DNA of 64,000 nucleotides from a bacterium (GCA_024226735.1 JAAELL010000602.1:1-64000), one strand, 5' to 3'. Shown: positions 24,393-34,035, counted from the stretch's first letter. A program made the numbers and translations. The notes: generated by a model from the letters alone, not told the origin.

Positions 24393-26815
24393 GGAAGGGG
24401 CGGACCAGGCTGGGGCGGGCCAGGATGGGCCGTGCCAGGATAGGGAAGGGGATGGCGCGCCGCGGGGAGCGGAGCCTCGCCTTTGTTCGTTTCGACAGGT
24501 CCGGTCTGTGAGCCCAAGCCGTACAGCTCACCTTCGAGCCGTTCTGCGATTCGGTCCCAGGACGAGGCACGCGCGAGGGCTAGAGCGGCCTCGGCGAGCC
24601 CCTCGAGCCCACCTCGTGCCGCCGTGCGTTCGAGGGCCTCGAGCGCGTCCGCGACCCCCGTGGCCGTGGGGACCGCGACCAGTCCAGCGCCGGCAGCGCG
24701 CACCGTTTCCGCGAATCCGGTCCCAGGCGTGACGAGGACGGGGCGCCCGGCGCCGAGTGCCTCGAGGATGGCGATCGGCATCCCCTCGTGCCGGGAACAG
24801 AGCACGATGGCCGCGACGTCCGCAAGGAACGCGCGCTTGTCGTCACCGAAGAGCGGGCCGAGGAAGCGCACGTGCGCTTCGATGCGGAGGCGCTCCGCAC
24901 GCTTTACGAGCTGCTCGCGGTCGGGACCGTCGCCGGCGATCAGGAGCTCGACGCGCGCACCGGCGCGCACGCGTCGGGCGACGCCTTCCAGCAGGAGATC
25001 GAGGCCCTTGGTGTGCTCGCTCAAGCGGCCGAGGAAGCCAACCGTGAGCGGCCCCTGCGGCGCGATCGCTGGGGGCGGCAATGGGTCGACGCGACATCCG
25101 TTCGGCACACAGCACGTGTTTCGCGTCGCGAATTGCTGTTCGACGTCACGCACTTCGCCAGGGGTCAGAGCATGCACGCGGCGGGCCGCACGAACGAGGC
25201 GGCGCTCGAACAGTCGCGCGTAGAGCTGCTTCATCCATCGGCTCTTCCGCAGCGCTCCCGGTGCGTAGGCACCGTGGGGCGTGAAGACGAAGGGGCGCCG
25301 CCCGCGCGCCAGCTCGCGCGCGACGGCGTGCATCTCCGGCAGAAAGCCGCCGTGCAGGTGGAAGACGCAGTCGCGCGGCGCGGCGCGCAGCGCTTCCGTG
25401 AGCGAGCGCGCGACGCGGAAGCGCCCGTGCGTGCGCGGAACGAGCCGCAGCGCGTACGCTCGCTCGGGCGTCGCCCGGTGCGGATTCGGCGTGATGCCCC
25501 AGACCTCGACCCTTCGGCCCGCGCGGGCTTGCGCTTCCGCGACGTGATGGACGACCTGGTTGACGCCGTTCATGCGTGCGGGGTTCGCCTTGCCGAGGGC
25601 AATGTGCACGCGCGCCGGCCCCCTCGTAGGTCCGTGCGTCGCGGGCACGCCGAGCACCTCGCGGTAGGCGCGCTCGACGCCGGCGACGTGCGCCTCGAGG
25701 CCGAACCGCCCGTGCGCGCGGTCGCGGCCCCGGCGGCCCAGCTCGTCGCGCAGGTCGGCGTCGACGATCAGGCGTGCCAACGCGTCCGCGAGAGCGGCGG
25801 GATTGGAGGGCTCGAACACGAGGCCCGTCCGCTCGTGCTCGACGATCTCGATCAAGCCGCCGTGACCCGCCGCGACGACCGGGCGCGCGAACGCCATCGC
25901 CTCGATGGCGACCAACCCGAAGGGTTCGGGCCGCGTCGACGGCACGACGACGATGTCGGCAGCGCGATACAGCTCACCGGGATCGGCGCGGAACGGTACG
26001 CGTCGGAAGTACGTGCCCGCGCGCTCGATCGCCGCGTCGAGCTGCGCCTCGAAGTGTCCCTGCCCGTGCGGTGCGCCGCCGGCGAAGACGAAGTGCGCGC
26101 GCGGATGGGCGGCGTGCAGGGCGCGTGCGGCTTCGACGAGCAGCGCCTGACCTTTCCACGCGTTGATGCGCCCGGGCAGCAGGACGAGTACGCCGTCCGG
26201 ATCGACGCCCAGCTCGCTGCGCACCGCCGCTCGTGCAGCGTGTGCGTGGCGTGCGTCTGTCGCGTGCTCGGGGGCGAGGCCGTTGTGGACGACTGTCGTG
26301 CGTGCGGCGGCGCGTCGGCTGTAGCGCGCGATTGCGTGCGCGCTCGCGTGGGACACGAACACGAGGCGCGCGGCGAGGCGCGGCAGCGTGTGTGCGAACG
26401 CGCGCGCGAGCCAGCGCGGGCGCTCGAGGATCTCGTGCACGTGCCACACGAGCCGTGCACCCGCGGATCGTGCGCCGACCGCGCCGCCGAGCACGACGAG
26501 GGTGTTGACGTGCACGAGCGCCGGCCGGTGGCGCCGGACGAGCGCGCGCGCGAAGGCGATCCCGCGCGCGACGTCGCGCGCCAGAAACACGAGACCGCGC
26601 GGCGAGAGGCTCGCGCGCGCGCCGATGCCGAGCGGACCGACCTCGACCTCGACGCCCGCCGCGCGCAGGCGCTCGACGAGCGGTCCGGGGCACGGCAAGG
26701 CGACGACCGGACGCCATCGGGATCGGTCCAGTCCACCCACGAGCGCGAGTAGCGCCTGGTCGGCGCCGTACAGCTCGGCGGACGGGTGCAGGAAGAGGAC
26801 GGGACGCGCGTTCAC
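24344..26815 (-). CDS. tandem GT4 glycosyltransferase (two GT-B enzymes fused)
   Basis: One open frame of 823 residues contains two complete GT4-type units. Unit 1 (~1-385): PVLFLHPSAELYGADQAL, then ... PGRINAWKGQALLVEA, then VVVPSTRPEPFGLVAIEAMA. Unit 2 (~395-770): IALGKANPARMNGVNQVVHH, then LGRLSEHTKGLDLLLEGV and VLCSRHEGMPIAILEALGAG. Each ends with its own EX7E-like motif, so both may be active. GTG 26815 is supported by GGAGGAG seven bases upstream and GTGA overlap with the acyltransferase gene. The tail (~775-823) is Pro/Gly-rich and repeated, outside the catalytic fold. Likely adds two consecutive sugars. Confidence 0.83.
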   Translation of the reverse strand: MNARPVLFLHPSAELYGADQALLALVGGLDRSRWRPVVALPCPGPLVERLRAAGVEVEVGPLGIGARASLSPRGLVFLARDVARGIAFARALVRRHRPALVHVNTLVVLGGAVGARSAGARLVWHVHEILERPRWLARAFAHTLPRLAARLVFVSHASAHAIARYSRRAAARTTVVHNGLAPEHATDARHAHAARAAVRSELGVDPDGVLVLLPGRINAWKGQALLVEAARALHAAHPRAHFVFAGGAPHGQGHFEAQLDAAIERAGTYFRRVPFRADPGELYRAADIVVVPSTRPEPFGLVAIEAMAFARPVVAAGHGGLIEIVEHERTGLVFEPSNPAALADALARLIVDADLRDELGRRGRDRAHGRFGLEAHVAGVERAYREVLGVPATHGPTRGPARVHIALGKANPARMNGVNQVVHHVAEAQARAGRRVEVWGITPNPHRATPERAYALRLVPRTHGRFRVARSLTEALRAAPRDCVFHLHGGFLPEMHAVARELARGRRPFVFTPHGAYAPGALRKSRWMKQLYARLFERRLVRAARRVHALTPGEVRDVEQQFATRNTCCVPNGCRVDPLPPPAIAPQGPLTVGFLGRLSEHTKGLDLLLEGVARRVRAGARVELLIAGDGPDREQLVKRAERLRIEAHVRFLGPLFGDDKRAFLADVAAIVLCSRHEGMPIAILEALGAGRPVLVTPGTGFAETVRAAGAGLVAVPTATGVADALEALERTAARGGLEGLAEAALALARASSWDRIAERLEGELYGLGSQTGPVETNKGEAPLPAARHPLPYPGTAHPGPPQPGPPLPCTPDPSPTSRPERAS
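24405..24449. repeat. three imperfect 15-bp tandem repeats
   Basis: Units 24405-24419, 24420-24434 and 24435-24449 all begin CCAGG. On the minus strand they encode the Pro/Gly-rich tail of the tandem glycosyltransferase. The array lies just upstream of the next gene's start. Confidence 0.6.
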
Positions 26816-27552
26816 GCGCTCCTCCGAGCTCGAGCCAGAGAGTGCGTAGGTGTCGATGGGCGCTCGCGCAGCACACGCGCCGGAACTCCGCCGACGATGC
26901 TGCGCGGCGCGACGTCGCGCGTGACGACGGCGCCCGCCGCGACGATGGATCCGCGTCCGACGGTGACGCCGGCGAGGATCGTCGCGCCCGCGCCCAGCCA
27001 GCAGTCGTCCTCGATCACGATGCCCGCGCGCTCGACACCCTGGTCCTTGATCGGGCGGGCGACGTCGCCGAAGGCGTGGTTCTCCGCGATCATCACGACG
27101 CGCGGTCCTAGGAGGACGCGCGCCCCGATCGAGACGAAGCCCGACGCGCCGATCCAGCAGTAGGCACCGATCGCGCTGCCCGCGCCGACCGCGAGGCCGT
27201 CGCCGAGATCGTGACCGTAGTAGGAGGAGGGCCGGATCGAGGCGCCGCGTCCGATCGTGACGCCATCGCCGAGCGTGACCCCGCGGTCGGCGAGGCACTG
27301 GACCTCGCTCAGCTCTTCGATCTTGACGCCGCGCCCCACCTTCAAGCGGCCGGGCTCGGAGATGCGCGCACCGCGGCCGACGAACAGGAGCCCTGCGCAC
27401 GAGGCGAGACGCGGACGCAACAGGCAGCCGCGCAGCCACGCGCAGCCTGTGCGCAGAAGGATCGCGAGCGCCTCGCCCTCGCGCAACGCCGGCGGTTCCG
27501 CGTCGCCGCAGAAGCGTGCGACGAGTCTCGCGTGCAGGGTGCGGAAGATCAC
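26812..27552 (-). CDS. hexapeptide-repeat acyltransferase (left-handed beta-helix)
   Basis: The 246-residue protein contains many [LIV]-G-x4 hexapeptides (VTLGDGVTIGRGASI, LAVGAGSAIGAYCWIG, VLLGPRVVMIAENH) and the C-terminal GAGATILAGVTVGRGSIVAA / IVGGVPARVL ending typical of sugar O-acetyltransferases such as WcaF/Maa. The H in MIAENHAF is the usual catalytic His. It probably O-acetylates a repeat-unit sugar using acetyl-CoA. It is coupled on both sides by 4-base overlaps. Confidence 0.85.
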   Translation of the reverse strand: MIFRTLHARLVARFCGDAEPPALREGEALAILLRTGCAWLRGCLLRPRLASCAGLLFVGRGARISEPGRLKVGRGVKIEELSEVQCLADRGVTLGDGVTIGRGASIRPSSYYGHDLGDGLAVGAGSAIGAYCWIGASGFVSIGARVLLGPRVVMIAENHAFGDVARPIKDQGVERAGIVIEDDCWLGAGATILAGVTVGRGSIVAAGAVVTRDVAPRSIVGGVPARVLRERPSTPTHSLARARRSA

Positions 27553-28811
27553 CCAGCACTCCTGAGCGCGTGGTGCGCCGAGAGGCCGTGGTGGTTCGCG
27601 ATCGCCGCCTCGTAGAGCTCATCGAGCTTCTCGCCCTTCGCGGTCCACGTCGCGGCCTCGCCCGCCCACGCGCGCGCGCGCTGCGCGAGCCGTACGCGCT
27701 CCGTCGCGTCGCGTGCCAGCGCGACGAGCGCGCCTGTCAGGGCGGTGGCCGTCGCGTCGAAGCGCGGCTGAACCGGCACCGCGACGCCGCGCCCCTCGCG
27801 CGCCATCTCACCTGGTCCGCCATGGTCGAGGCAAACGAGAGCGCAGCCCGCGTTCATCGCCTCCGGCACGACCATGCCGCCACCCTCGAAGGAGGGGAAC
27901 AGGAATACGTCGGCTGCGCGCATGTGCGCGAGCGTCTCGGTCAGCGGGAGCTGGCCGTGGAGGTGCACCGCGTCCGCGACGCCGAGTGCGCGCGCGCGCG
28001 TGGCGAGCCAACCCGCGCGCGGGCCGGCGCCGACGCAGTCGAACCGTGCATCGGGAACCTCGCGCCGCAGAAGCGCGAAGGCCTCCAGGGCCAACCGCAC
28101 GCCCTTGAGGTCGACGAGCCGCCCCGCGTAGAGCACGCGCAGCGCGCCGTGGTCGCCGCGCCGCTCGTGGGGACAGGGCGCGGCATCGACGCCGCACGCG
28201 AGCATCGGAACGAGCTTGCCGCGGACGCTCGCGGGCGCGCGCGCGCCGAAGATGTCCGAGAGGCTCAAGACGAGGTCCGCGCGGCGCCGCGTCCGAGCGA
28301 GCAGCGGATCGAGCGCCGAGAGCGTCACGCGCACGGCGGCCTTGAGGGGCTCCGCGAGGCGCAGCCGCACGTCGCTCGGCAAGAGAAAGCGGTCAGGCAC
28401 GCGTGGGTGCTGGCCGACCGGGCCCCACACGAACGGCTTGTCGACGGCGGCGAGGCCGCTCTGGATCCAGCTCGACGCGAACGTCAGATGGTGCAGGACG
28501 TCGAAGTCGACGCGCGCGTCGAGCTTGCGGGCGACGCGCGCCAGGCCGAGCTGCCAGAGGTAGAAGTACGGCATCGCGCCGCGTCCGCCGCGCTTCCAGA
28601 ACCGCGCCCACGGCGGCAGGTCGTAGCCGACGACGTGCAGGTCGCGGAGGTCTTCCTCCCGCGCGCGTCGCTCGATCGCCGCGACGTTGTTCTCGCGGGT
28701 AACGAGCCACAGCTCGTGCCGCATCGCGATCTCGCGTGCCCAGCGCCAGCCGATGCCCGGCTCGGAGCCGACGTCGGGCTCGCACGCGTACGCACTGGCC
28801 AGGACCTTCAC
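27549..28811 (-). CDS. GT4 glycosyltransferase
   Basis: The 420-residue enzyme begins VKVLASAYACEPDVGSEPGI, typical of GT4 enzymes of exopolysaccharide loci. It has ADLVLSLSDIF, the donor-domain strand LRVLYAGRLVDLKGVRLALE and an EX7E region DVFLFPSFEGGGMVVPEAMN. GTG 28811 overlaps the upstream ligase stop (GTGA). The first ATG-initiated reading frame upstream is a shadow. Sugar specificity unknown. Confidence 0.85.
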   Translation of the reverse strand: MKVLASAYACEPDVGSEPGIGWRWAREIAMRHELWLVTRENNVAAIERRAREEDLRDLHVVGYDLPPWARFWKRGGRGAMPYFYLWQLGLARVARKLDARVDFDVLHHLTFASSWIQSGLAAVDKPFVWGPVGQHPRVPDRFLLPSDVRLRLAEPLKAAVRVTLSALDPLLARTRRRADLVLSLSDIFGARAPASVRGKLVPMLACGVDAAPCPHERRGDHGALRVLYAGRLVDLKGVRLALEAFALLRREVPDARFDCVGAGPRAGWLATRARALGVADAVHLHGQLPLTETLAHMRAADVFLFPSFEGGGMVVPEAMNAGCALVCLDHGGPGEMAREGRGVAVPVQPRFDATATALTGALVALARDATERVRLAQRARAWAGEAATWTAKGEKLDELYEAAIANHHGLSAHHALRSAG

Positions 28812-30214
28812 GCCGGCGTGCCCCCCGAGAGCAGCGTGAACGGTGGGTGGACCGGGGCTCTCACCTCGAGGCTGCGCGTCGCGCGCAGCGGAGCGAGGGC
28901 GAACACGTAGAGCGTCAAGTGAAAGAACATCACCGGATTGGGATAGCCGCAGACGCCGAACTCGGTGACCCCGACGAGGCCGACGACGGTGGCGAAGGCC
29001 AGCAGCAGGCGCCACGCGTCGCGCTCGGTCACGCTCGCGCGCAGCACGTGGCGCAGCAGAGCGAACCAGGGCAGCGCCACCGCGGCGACCACGAGCACGA
29101 GTCCTGGCACGCCGTTCGACACGAGCGCGAACATGTAGGTGTTGTGCGCGTTGTTCCACTCCCGGCCCGCGTGCGCGAACGTGCCGGTGGGGGAGAGCGA
29201 CAGGTAGCCGGCACCGATCAGCGGCGACCGCGGCACCTGGTCGCGCAGCAGCGCGAGCCAGAGCTCCGTCCTTCCGGTTCCCGTGCGCAGGGCCTCCGCC
29301 GATTCACCGCGTAGGAACCACGACTCGACGTGGGGGGCGCCCGCGACGAGGAGCGCCGCTGCGCCGACGGCTCCGAGCAGGAAGATCGCGCGCCGGCGAC
29401 CCTCGAGCGCATGCAGGGGGAGCCAGAGGACGATCTGACCGATCGTGACGGCGACCATCGCGGTCCGCGAGCGGGCGAGCAGCAGCACGTACGCCGAAAC
29501 GAGCAGCGCGATCGCCGGCAAGAGCCAGGCCGTGATGCGGACGCGGCCGTCGCGGGTGCCGCTCGGGCGGCCGTCGGAGTGTGAGCCAAACAGCTCGCTC
29601 GTAGCCCACAGACAGATGATCGCGGCGGCGAATCCCAGCGAGTTCGCGTTGAGCAACTTGTGGCCGAGGCGTACGAGCCCGTCCGCGCCGACGTGGTACG
29701 CGAGGTCGGGACTGCGCAGCGCGAAGTAGAGCGCCGCGATCAGGACCTGGAGGAGGGCGAGCGCGTGCCAGCGCGCGACGACGCGCGGCGCGTGGAAGCG
29801 CGCGCTCTCCAGATACAGCGCGACGCCGGCTAGAAAGAAGACGAGGAACTCGCCGAGCCGCGCGAGTGCGACCCACGGGACGTGCGCGCGCTGCACCGAT
29901 GCGAGCGCCCACACGAAGAAGCCGATCACCGGCAGGTGCTGAGGGCGAGAGATCCACGCTAGCTCGTCGCGCCTGCGCCACAGGAGCACCAAGAAGCCGG
30001 CCGTCGTCAACACGCGGAAGCTCAGCTTGAACAGCACGTTGCTGGTCGCGACGTGGCCGATGTCGGTCATGCCGCCCTGCGAGGGGTCGAGCGTGAGGAA
30101 CGGAACGAAGCCGACGAAGTAGAGCAAGTACGCGGCGCTGCGCGCCCCCGAGAGGGCGTACGAGAGCATGGATGCGAGCAGCGCTACGAGGACACCTTCA
30201 GACATCGTGATCAC
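28808..30214 (-). CDS. O-antigen ligase/polymerase (Wzy_C family)
   Basis: The 468-residue polytopic protein has about 12 helices and the conserved periplasmic loop with REWNNAHNTYMFALVSNG (~350-370), whose His is essential in WaaL/Wzy-C enzymes. Polymerase versus ligase cannot be decided. GTG 30214 is favoured: GGAGG lies eight bases upstream and it overlaps the preceding stop as GTGA; ATG 30205 is the alternative. Confidence 0.83.
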   Translation of the reverse strand: MITMSEGVLVALLASMLSYALSGARSAAYLLYFVGFVPFLTLDPSQGGMTDIGHVATSNVLFKLSFRVLTTAGFLVLLWRRRDELAWISRPQHLPVIGFFVWALASVQRAHVPWVALARLGEFLVFFLAGVALYLESARFHAPRVVARWHALALLQVLIAALYFALRSPDLAYHVGADGLVRLGHKLLNANSLGFAAAIICLWATSELFGSHSDGRPSGTRDGRVRITAWLLPAIALLVSAYVLLLARSRTAMVAVTIGQIVLWLPLHALEGRRRAIFLLGAVGAAALLVAGAPHVESWFLRGESAEALRTGTGRTELWLALLRDQVPRSPLIGAGYLSLSPTGTFAHAGREWNNAHNTYMFALVSNGVPGLVLVVAAVALPWFALLRHVLRASVTERDAWRLLLAFATVVGLVGVTEFGVCGYPNPVMFFHLTLYVFALAPLRATRSLEVRAPVHPPFTLLSGGTPA

Positions 30215-31701
30215 GCAGCGCGCCTCCGGGTCGCGGGTGCCGAACGACGGAGCTCGTCCGCGAGGAGGCCGGCGAGCTCGGTGCGCGCCGTCCGCAGCCA
30301 CTCGACCTGGGCGAACGGCGGCGTCTCGACGCGGTGGTCCAGCTCCTCGAAGGTCGCATGGATCACGAGGTACAGCGCGGCGTAGATCCGCCAGTCGCAG
30401 GCGACTTCACCGGGAAAGGCACCCGTGGGACGGTCCGCGATTCCGCACGCTTCGGCATGGTCGCGCGCTGGACCGGACAGGAGGCGCTCGAGGTTCATGG
30501 CGATCGTGGCTGCGCTCGCTTGGTGCACGAGCACGCCCGTTTGGACGCAGAAGTGCACAAGGTCGTAGAGCGCCGGCATCCGTCGTTGCATTTGTTCCCA
30601 GTCGTACGCGCGCAGCCCCGTGTCCGTCTCGACCAGGTTCCACGGCGCGAAATCACCGTGCGCGAGCGTGCACGCGAGCGATTGCGCGCCGACGTGCTCG
30701 ACGACTGCGCGCGCCAGGTCCGACAAGGCGAGCGCGCGTGCGCGCCCCGCTTCGTCCGACTGCAAGAGCAGGACGGGGAGGGCACGCTGGGCAAGCGCGA
30801 AAGCGCCGATCGCGGCGATTGGGCACGCATCCTCGGTCGCCGCGCGCAGCGTCTCGAGGAAGGCGAGGTGCCGGCGCGTGATCGAAGCGGGCGCACGGGT
30901 GCCGAACAGGGGCTCGAGGACGACGAAGCGCACGCCGCGGTGCTCGCCGCAGTCGAGGACGCGCGGCGCGATCCGCGCCAGACCCAGCTCCTCGATCTGA
31001 ACGAGGGCTTTCGACTCGCGCTCGACGCGCTCGCGCGCATCGGTCGTCTTCGAGAGCTTCAGAAACGCGACCGTCTCGCCGCCCGAATCGGTGATCTGCG
31101 CGACGATCTTCTGGAAGCGACCGGGCACGCCGCACGCGATCGCGGCCCGCGTCTCCCCCGGACGTACGCAGGCCGGCAGCGTGTACGGGCCCGGATCGAC
31201 GAGCTCGCCGGTCTTGGTCAGCAGCGCGACTTGATCGAAGCACGCGAGCACGCGCCGGCCGACCTTGGGCCAGCGCGCGAGCAGGCTCTTGGCGAAGCGC
31301 CAGCGCGCGCGACCAGCGGGCAGGAGCGTGAGGCCGGCGGTGGTCGCGGCGTGGGGGTCGCATGGAATGAGCACCCAGCTCCCGCCCGTGTTCGGCAGCG
31401 CGTGGAACCTCTCGACGCGAGCGAGCTCGTCCTTGGCGCCGAGCTGAGCGCGGAAGCGACCGATCGCGGAGCGCGTGAACAAGCGTCCGAGCAGGCCGCG
31501 CACAAGTCCGCGGCCGTCGCGGTCGATGACGAGCATCGACTCGCCAGGGCCGAGCGAACGCCACACGCGCCGGCCGCGGACTTGTGCGCCGTGCGCGCGC
31601 GCCGAAACGACGGCGCGGCAGCGCATCGGGCCGCACGCGATCGGATACCAGAGGTCGAACGCGTAGGGCAGCGTCGCTCCGGGGTCGGCTTCGGTGCTCA
31701 T
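30211..31701 (-). CDS. phosphotransferase-fold kinase of the glycan locus
   Basis: The 496-residue protein has a C-terminal aminoglycoside-phosphotransferase/choline-kinase-like domain: AFLKLSKTTDARERVERESK (Lys and acidic helix, ~215), then catalytic loop LAHGDFAPWNLVE (~350, HxDxxxxN) and metal motif YDWE. The first ~190 residues form a separate unrecognised domain. It sits between the polymerase and an NTase-kinase fusion, with 4-base overlaps on both sides. A role in phosphorylating a sugar or lipid carrier is inferred from position, not from sequence. Confidence 0.7.
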   Translation of the reverse strand: MSTEADPGATLPYAFDLWYPIACGPMRCRAVVSARAHGAQVRGRRVWRSLGPGESMLVIDRDGRGLVRGLLGRLFTRSAIGRFRAQLGAKDELARVERFHALPNTGGSWVLIPCDPHAATTAGLTLLPAGRARWRFAKSLLARWPKVGRRVLACFDQVALLTKTGELVDPGPYTLPACVRPGETRAAIACGVPGRFQKIVAQITDSGGETVAFLKLSKTTDARERVERESKALVQIEELGLARIAPRVLDCGEHRGVRFVVLEPLFGTRAPASITRRHLAFLETLRAATEDACPIAAIGAFALAQRALPVLLLQSDEAGRARALALSDLARAVVEHVGAQSLACTLAHGDFAPWNLVETDTGLRAYDWEQMQRRMPALYDLVHFCVQTGVLVHQASAATIAMNLERLLSGPARDHAEACGIADRPTGAFPGEVACDWRIYAALYLVIHATFEELDHRVETPPFAQVEWLRTARTELAGLLADELRRSAPATRRRAA

Positions 31702-33086
31702 GACGGGGGCTCCTCTCGCGGGCTGGGGAAGAGTGCTTCGAGGACGGCGCCGCGCGCCGCCGCGAGGGGCTGGTCGGTCGACACGACGTGGAAGCCGCGC
31801 TCGCGCGCCAGTGCTTCGTATGCGGCGACTTGACGTGCGCTCTCTTCCGGCGCGAGCTCCGGCTTGCGCGCTTGGACGACGTCGGCGGGCGCCGTGCACA
31901 CGATGACGGCGTCGGCACGCGGCACGAGGCGGCTGATGAGGCGCGCCGCGACGGTGCCATGGCGGACGCGAAAACGTTCGGGGTCGACGAGGTAGTCGAG
32001 GAACCAGCGGTCGAACAGCACGAGCGCGTTGCGCCGCCTGCCCGGAAGCACGCGCAGCGCGTAGCCGATCCAGTAGTCGAGCGCGTAGTAGAGCACGCGC
32101 AGGTTCGACACGAGGCGCCCGGAGGGCTGCGCGCGATGGGGGCTCGCGCAGTCGCTCGCGTCGTAGGTCGCGCGGCCGAGGTGTACGATGCGGTCGAGCT
32201 GCGGCAAGAGTCCAGGGCGCAGGTGAAACGTCTTGACGGATGCGCCGCGAAAGGCGGGCTCCAGGCTCGAGCGCACGGCGTCGAGCAGCGTCGACTTGCC
32301 GGATCCGTCGGTGCCCAGGAACACGACGAACATCCCACGCGGCCGTACGAGCGGCGCGACGCGCAGCGCCCAGCCGAAGTGCAGCCACCCGAGTAGGGAG
32401 CGGAGCGGGCGGCGCGCGAAGCAGCGAGCGAGGAGCCTGCGTCGGCAGCTTCCAAGGGGCTGGGTACGAGCAGCTCGGGTCCCGACGAGATCGCGCGCGC
32501 ATTTGGCTCCCACGAGATTCGTCAGGAGCTGGGTGACTTGCACGCGGTCGGCTGTGCGCAGATCGCGCGCGTACTCGGGGCGCGGTGCGGCGCCGGCGAG
32601 CACCGCCGGCAAGAGGTTGAGGACCACGGACGCCGGCCTTGCGAGGACCGGTAGGCCGTGCGCCGCACAGTGCGGGCGCGGCAGGTCGTCGAGCGTCAGG
32701 TACGGAACGCCGAAGCACGCTTCGGCGGTGTGCACGTCCAGTGTCAGGAACGCGTGGCCACCGCTCGCGGCTTGGCGCACGAGGTGGTACTGCCGCAGCG
32801 GTCCGATGCGGTCACGGGCATGGAGGCGAGCTCCCGTTCGCGTGCACGCCGCCCGCAGGCTGGCCTCGAAAGCATCCACCGAGTCCCGACCGAGGAGGAC
32901 GTCGATGTCGGATCCGTCGGGGACTTCGGGGAAGGCGTCCGCCCCGCGCAGGACGGCCCACGGCGTGTCATGAGCCTCGAGCTCCCCCGCCAGCTCGACG
33001 ATCGTCAGAGCGAAAGGGGATGGACTTCCTCGGACGAGGCGCAGGGGATGCGCGCGCGCGCGAGAGGACTCGGGGCGGGCTGACAC
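31698..33086 (-). CDS. nucleotidyltransferase-like/thymidylate-kinase-like fusion
   Basis: The 462-residue protein has two modules. Residues ~28-200 contain a nucleotidyltransferase-superfamily-like start (VLRGADAFPEVPDGSDIDVL) with the DID acidic pair. Residues ~255-450 are a P-loop kinase: Walker A VVFLGTDGSGKSTLL, then LVLFDRWFLDYLVDPERFR, the DRxxxD...DP.R motif of TMK-like kinases, and ADAVIVCTAPADVVQARKPE. It resembles kinases repeatedly seen in planctomycete and cyanobacterial glycan clusters. Substrate unknown; not a housekeeping thymidylate kinase. Confidence 0.68.
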   Translation of the reverse strand: MSARPESSRARAHPLRLVRGSPSPFALTIVELAGELEAHDTPWAVLRGADAFPEVPDGSDIDVLLGRDSVDAFEASLRAACTRTGARLHARDRIGPLRQYHLVRQAASGGHAFLTLDVHTAEACFGVPYLTLDDLPRPHCAAHGLPVLARPASVVLNLLPAVLAGAAPRPEYARDLRTADRVQVTQLLTNLVGAKCARDLVGTRAARTQPLGSCRRRLLARCFARRPLRSLLGWLHFGWALRVAPLVRPRGMFVVFLGTDGSGKSTLLDAVRSSLEPAFRGASVKTFHLRPGLLPQLDRIVHLGRATYDASDCASPHRAQPSGRLVSNLRVLYYALDYWIGYALRVLPGRRRNALVLFDRWFLDYLVDPERFRVRHGTVAARLISRLVPRADAVIVCTAPADVVQARKPELAPEESARQVAAYEALARERGFHVVSTDQPLAAARGAVLEALFPSPREEPPS

Positions 33087-33164
33087 GGTGGGGGGGCCGT
33101 TTGGACGGGGGCTGTGCAGAGATCGTCCGGGTCGTGGCGGGGGCTTGAGGACAGTCCGAGAGCG

Positions 33165-33992
33165 TCAGCAGTCGATGTTCGGGCCCTTCCAGCCGCGCCC
33201 GCGCAGCATCCAGGTCACGGTGCCAGCGATGATGCCCACGTCGGCGGCGAACGAAATCGTGCGCCGGTAGCGCTCGTTGAGCTCGAGCTTGCGCGAGTAG
33301 GCGTGCGCGTTGCGGCCGGTGTAGCCCTGGGTGATCTGCGCGAGGCCGGTGATGCCCGGTCTCAGTACGAGGCGTGTCGCGAAGCCCGGAACGTGATCCC
33401 GGGCCCACTCCTCGACTTCGATCATCTCGGGACGGGGGCCGATGAACGTCATCTCGCCGCGCACGATGTTGACGAATTGCGGCAGTTCGTCGAGGTGCGT
33501 GCTGCGCAGGAAGCGTCCGAGGCGCGTGACTCGCTGAACCTCCTCACCGCTCGACCACGAGCCCATCTGCGTGCCGTGCACCGCGTCCATCGTGCGGAAC
33601 TTGTAGATGTGGAAGATCCTTCCACGCCTGCCGACCCGCGGCTGCTGGAAGAACGCGCGCCGCACGCTGCGGTACTGGACGGTGTTGATCAGCGTGACGA
33701 GCACGGCGAGGACGAACACAGCGGGAAACGAAACGAGCCCCAGCAAGACGTTCACGAGCGGCCGTCCGAAGCGGTAGTAGCGCGTCCGGGGCTCGATCGT
33801 GTCCCACGCGACCTGGCTGGTCAGCCGCCGACACGCCTCGATGCTCGACGGCTCGGCACGGTGGATCCGCAGGTACGCGGTTTCCGTTTCGGGTCGGCCG
33901 AAGGGCAGACTCGCGATACGCAGACGGTCGGCGCTACGGGGGCGGTCCGGTTCGTCGTGCGCACGCTGGGGGGGCAGCGGCTGGGGGGGCAC
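33165..33992 (-). CDS. initiating sugar-phosphate transferase (bacterial sugar transferase)
   Basis: The 275-residue protein has an N-terminal cytoplasmic stretch (~1-75), one membrane helix (~80-105, [20 protein letters not shown]) and the catalytic domain of the WcaJ/PglC family: [50 protein letters not shown] and [14 protein letters not shown]. It loads the first sugar phosphate onto undecaprenyl phosphate. It is the first gene of the minus-strand operon that runs to 21432. Confidence 0.92.
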   Translation of the reverse strand: MPPQPLPPQRAHDEPDRPRSADRLRIASLPFGRPETETAYLRIHRAEPSSIEACRRLTSQVAWDTIEPRTRYYRFGRPLVNVLLGLVSFPAVFVLAVLVTLINTVQYRSVRRAFFQQPRVGRRGRIFHIYKFRTMDAVHGTQMGSWSSGEEVQRVTRLGRFLRSTHLDELPQFVNIVRGEMTFIGPRPEMIEVEEWARDHVPGFATRLVLRPGITGLAQITQGYTGRNAHAYSRKLELNERYRRTISFAADVGIIAGTVTWMLRGRGWKGPNIDC

Positions 33993-34035
33993 TGAGCCTG
34001 TACGTCGGTACGGGAAAACCCGGTTCTTTAGGGCT

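Noticed and set aside
24405-24449. Possible CRISPR array
   Set aside because: Units are 15 bases, contiguous, without spacers, and lie within a coding frame.
31698-33086. Housekeeping thymidylate kinase tmk
   Set aside because: It is fused to a nucleotidyltransferase-like half, lies within the glycan operon and has a divergent acceptor region.
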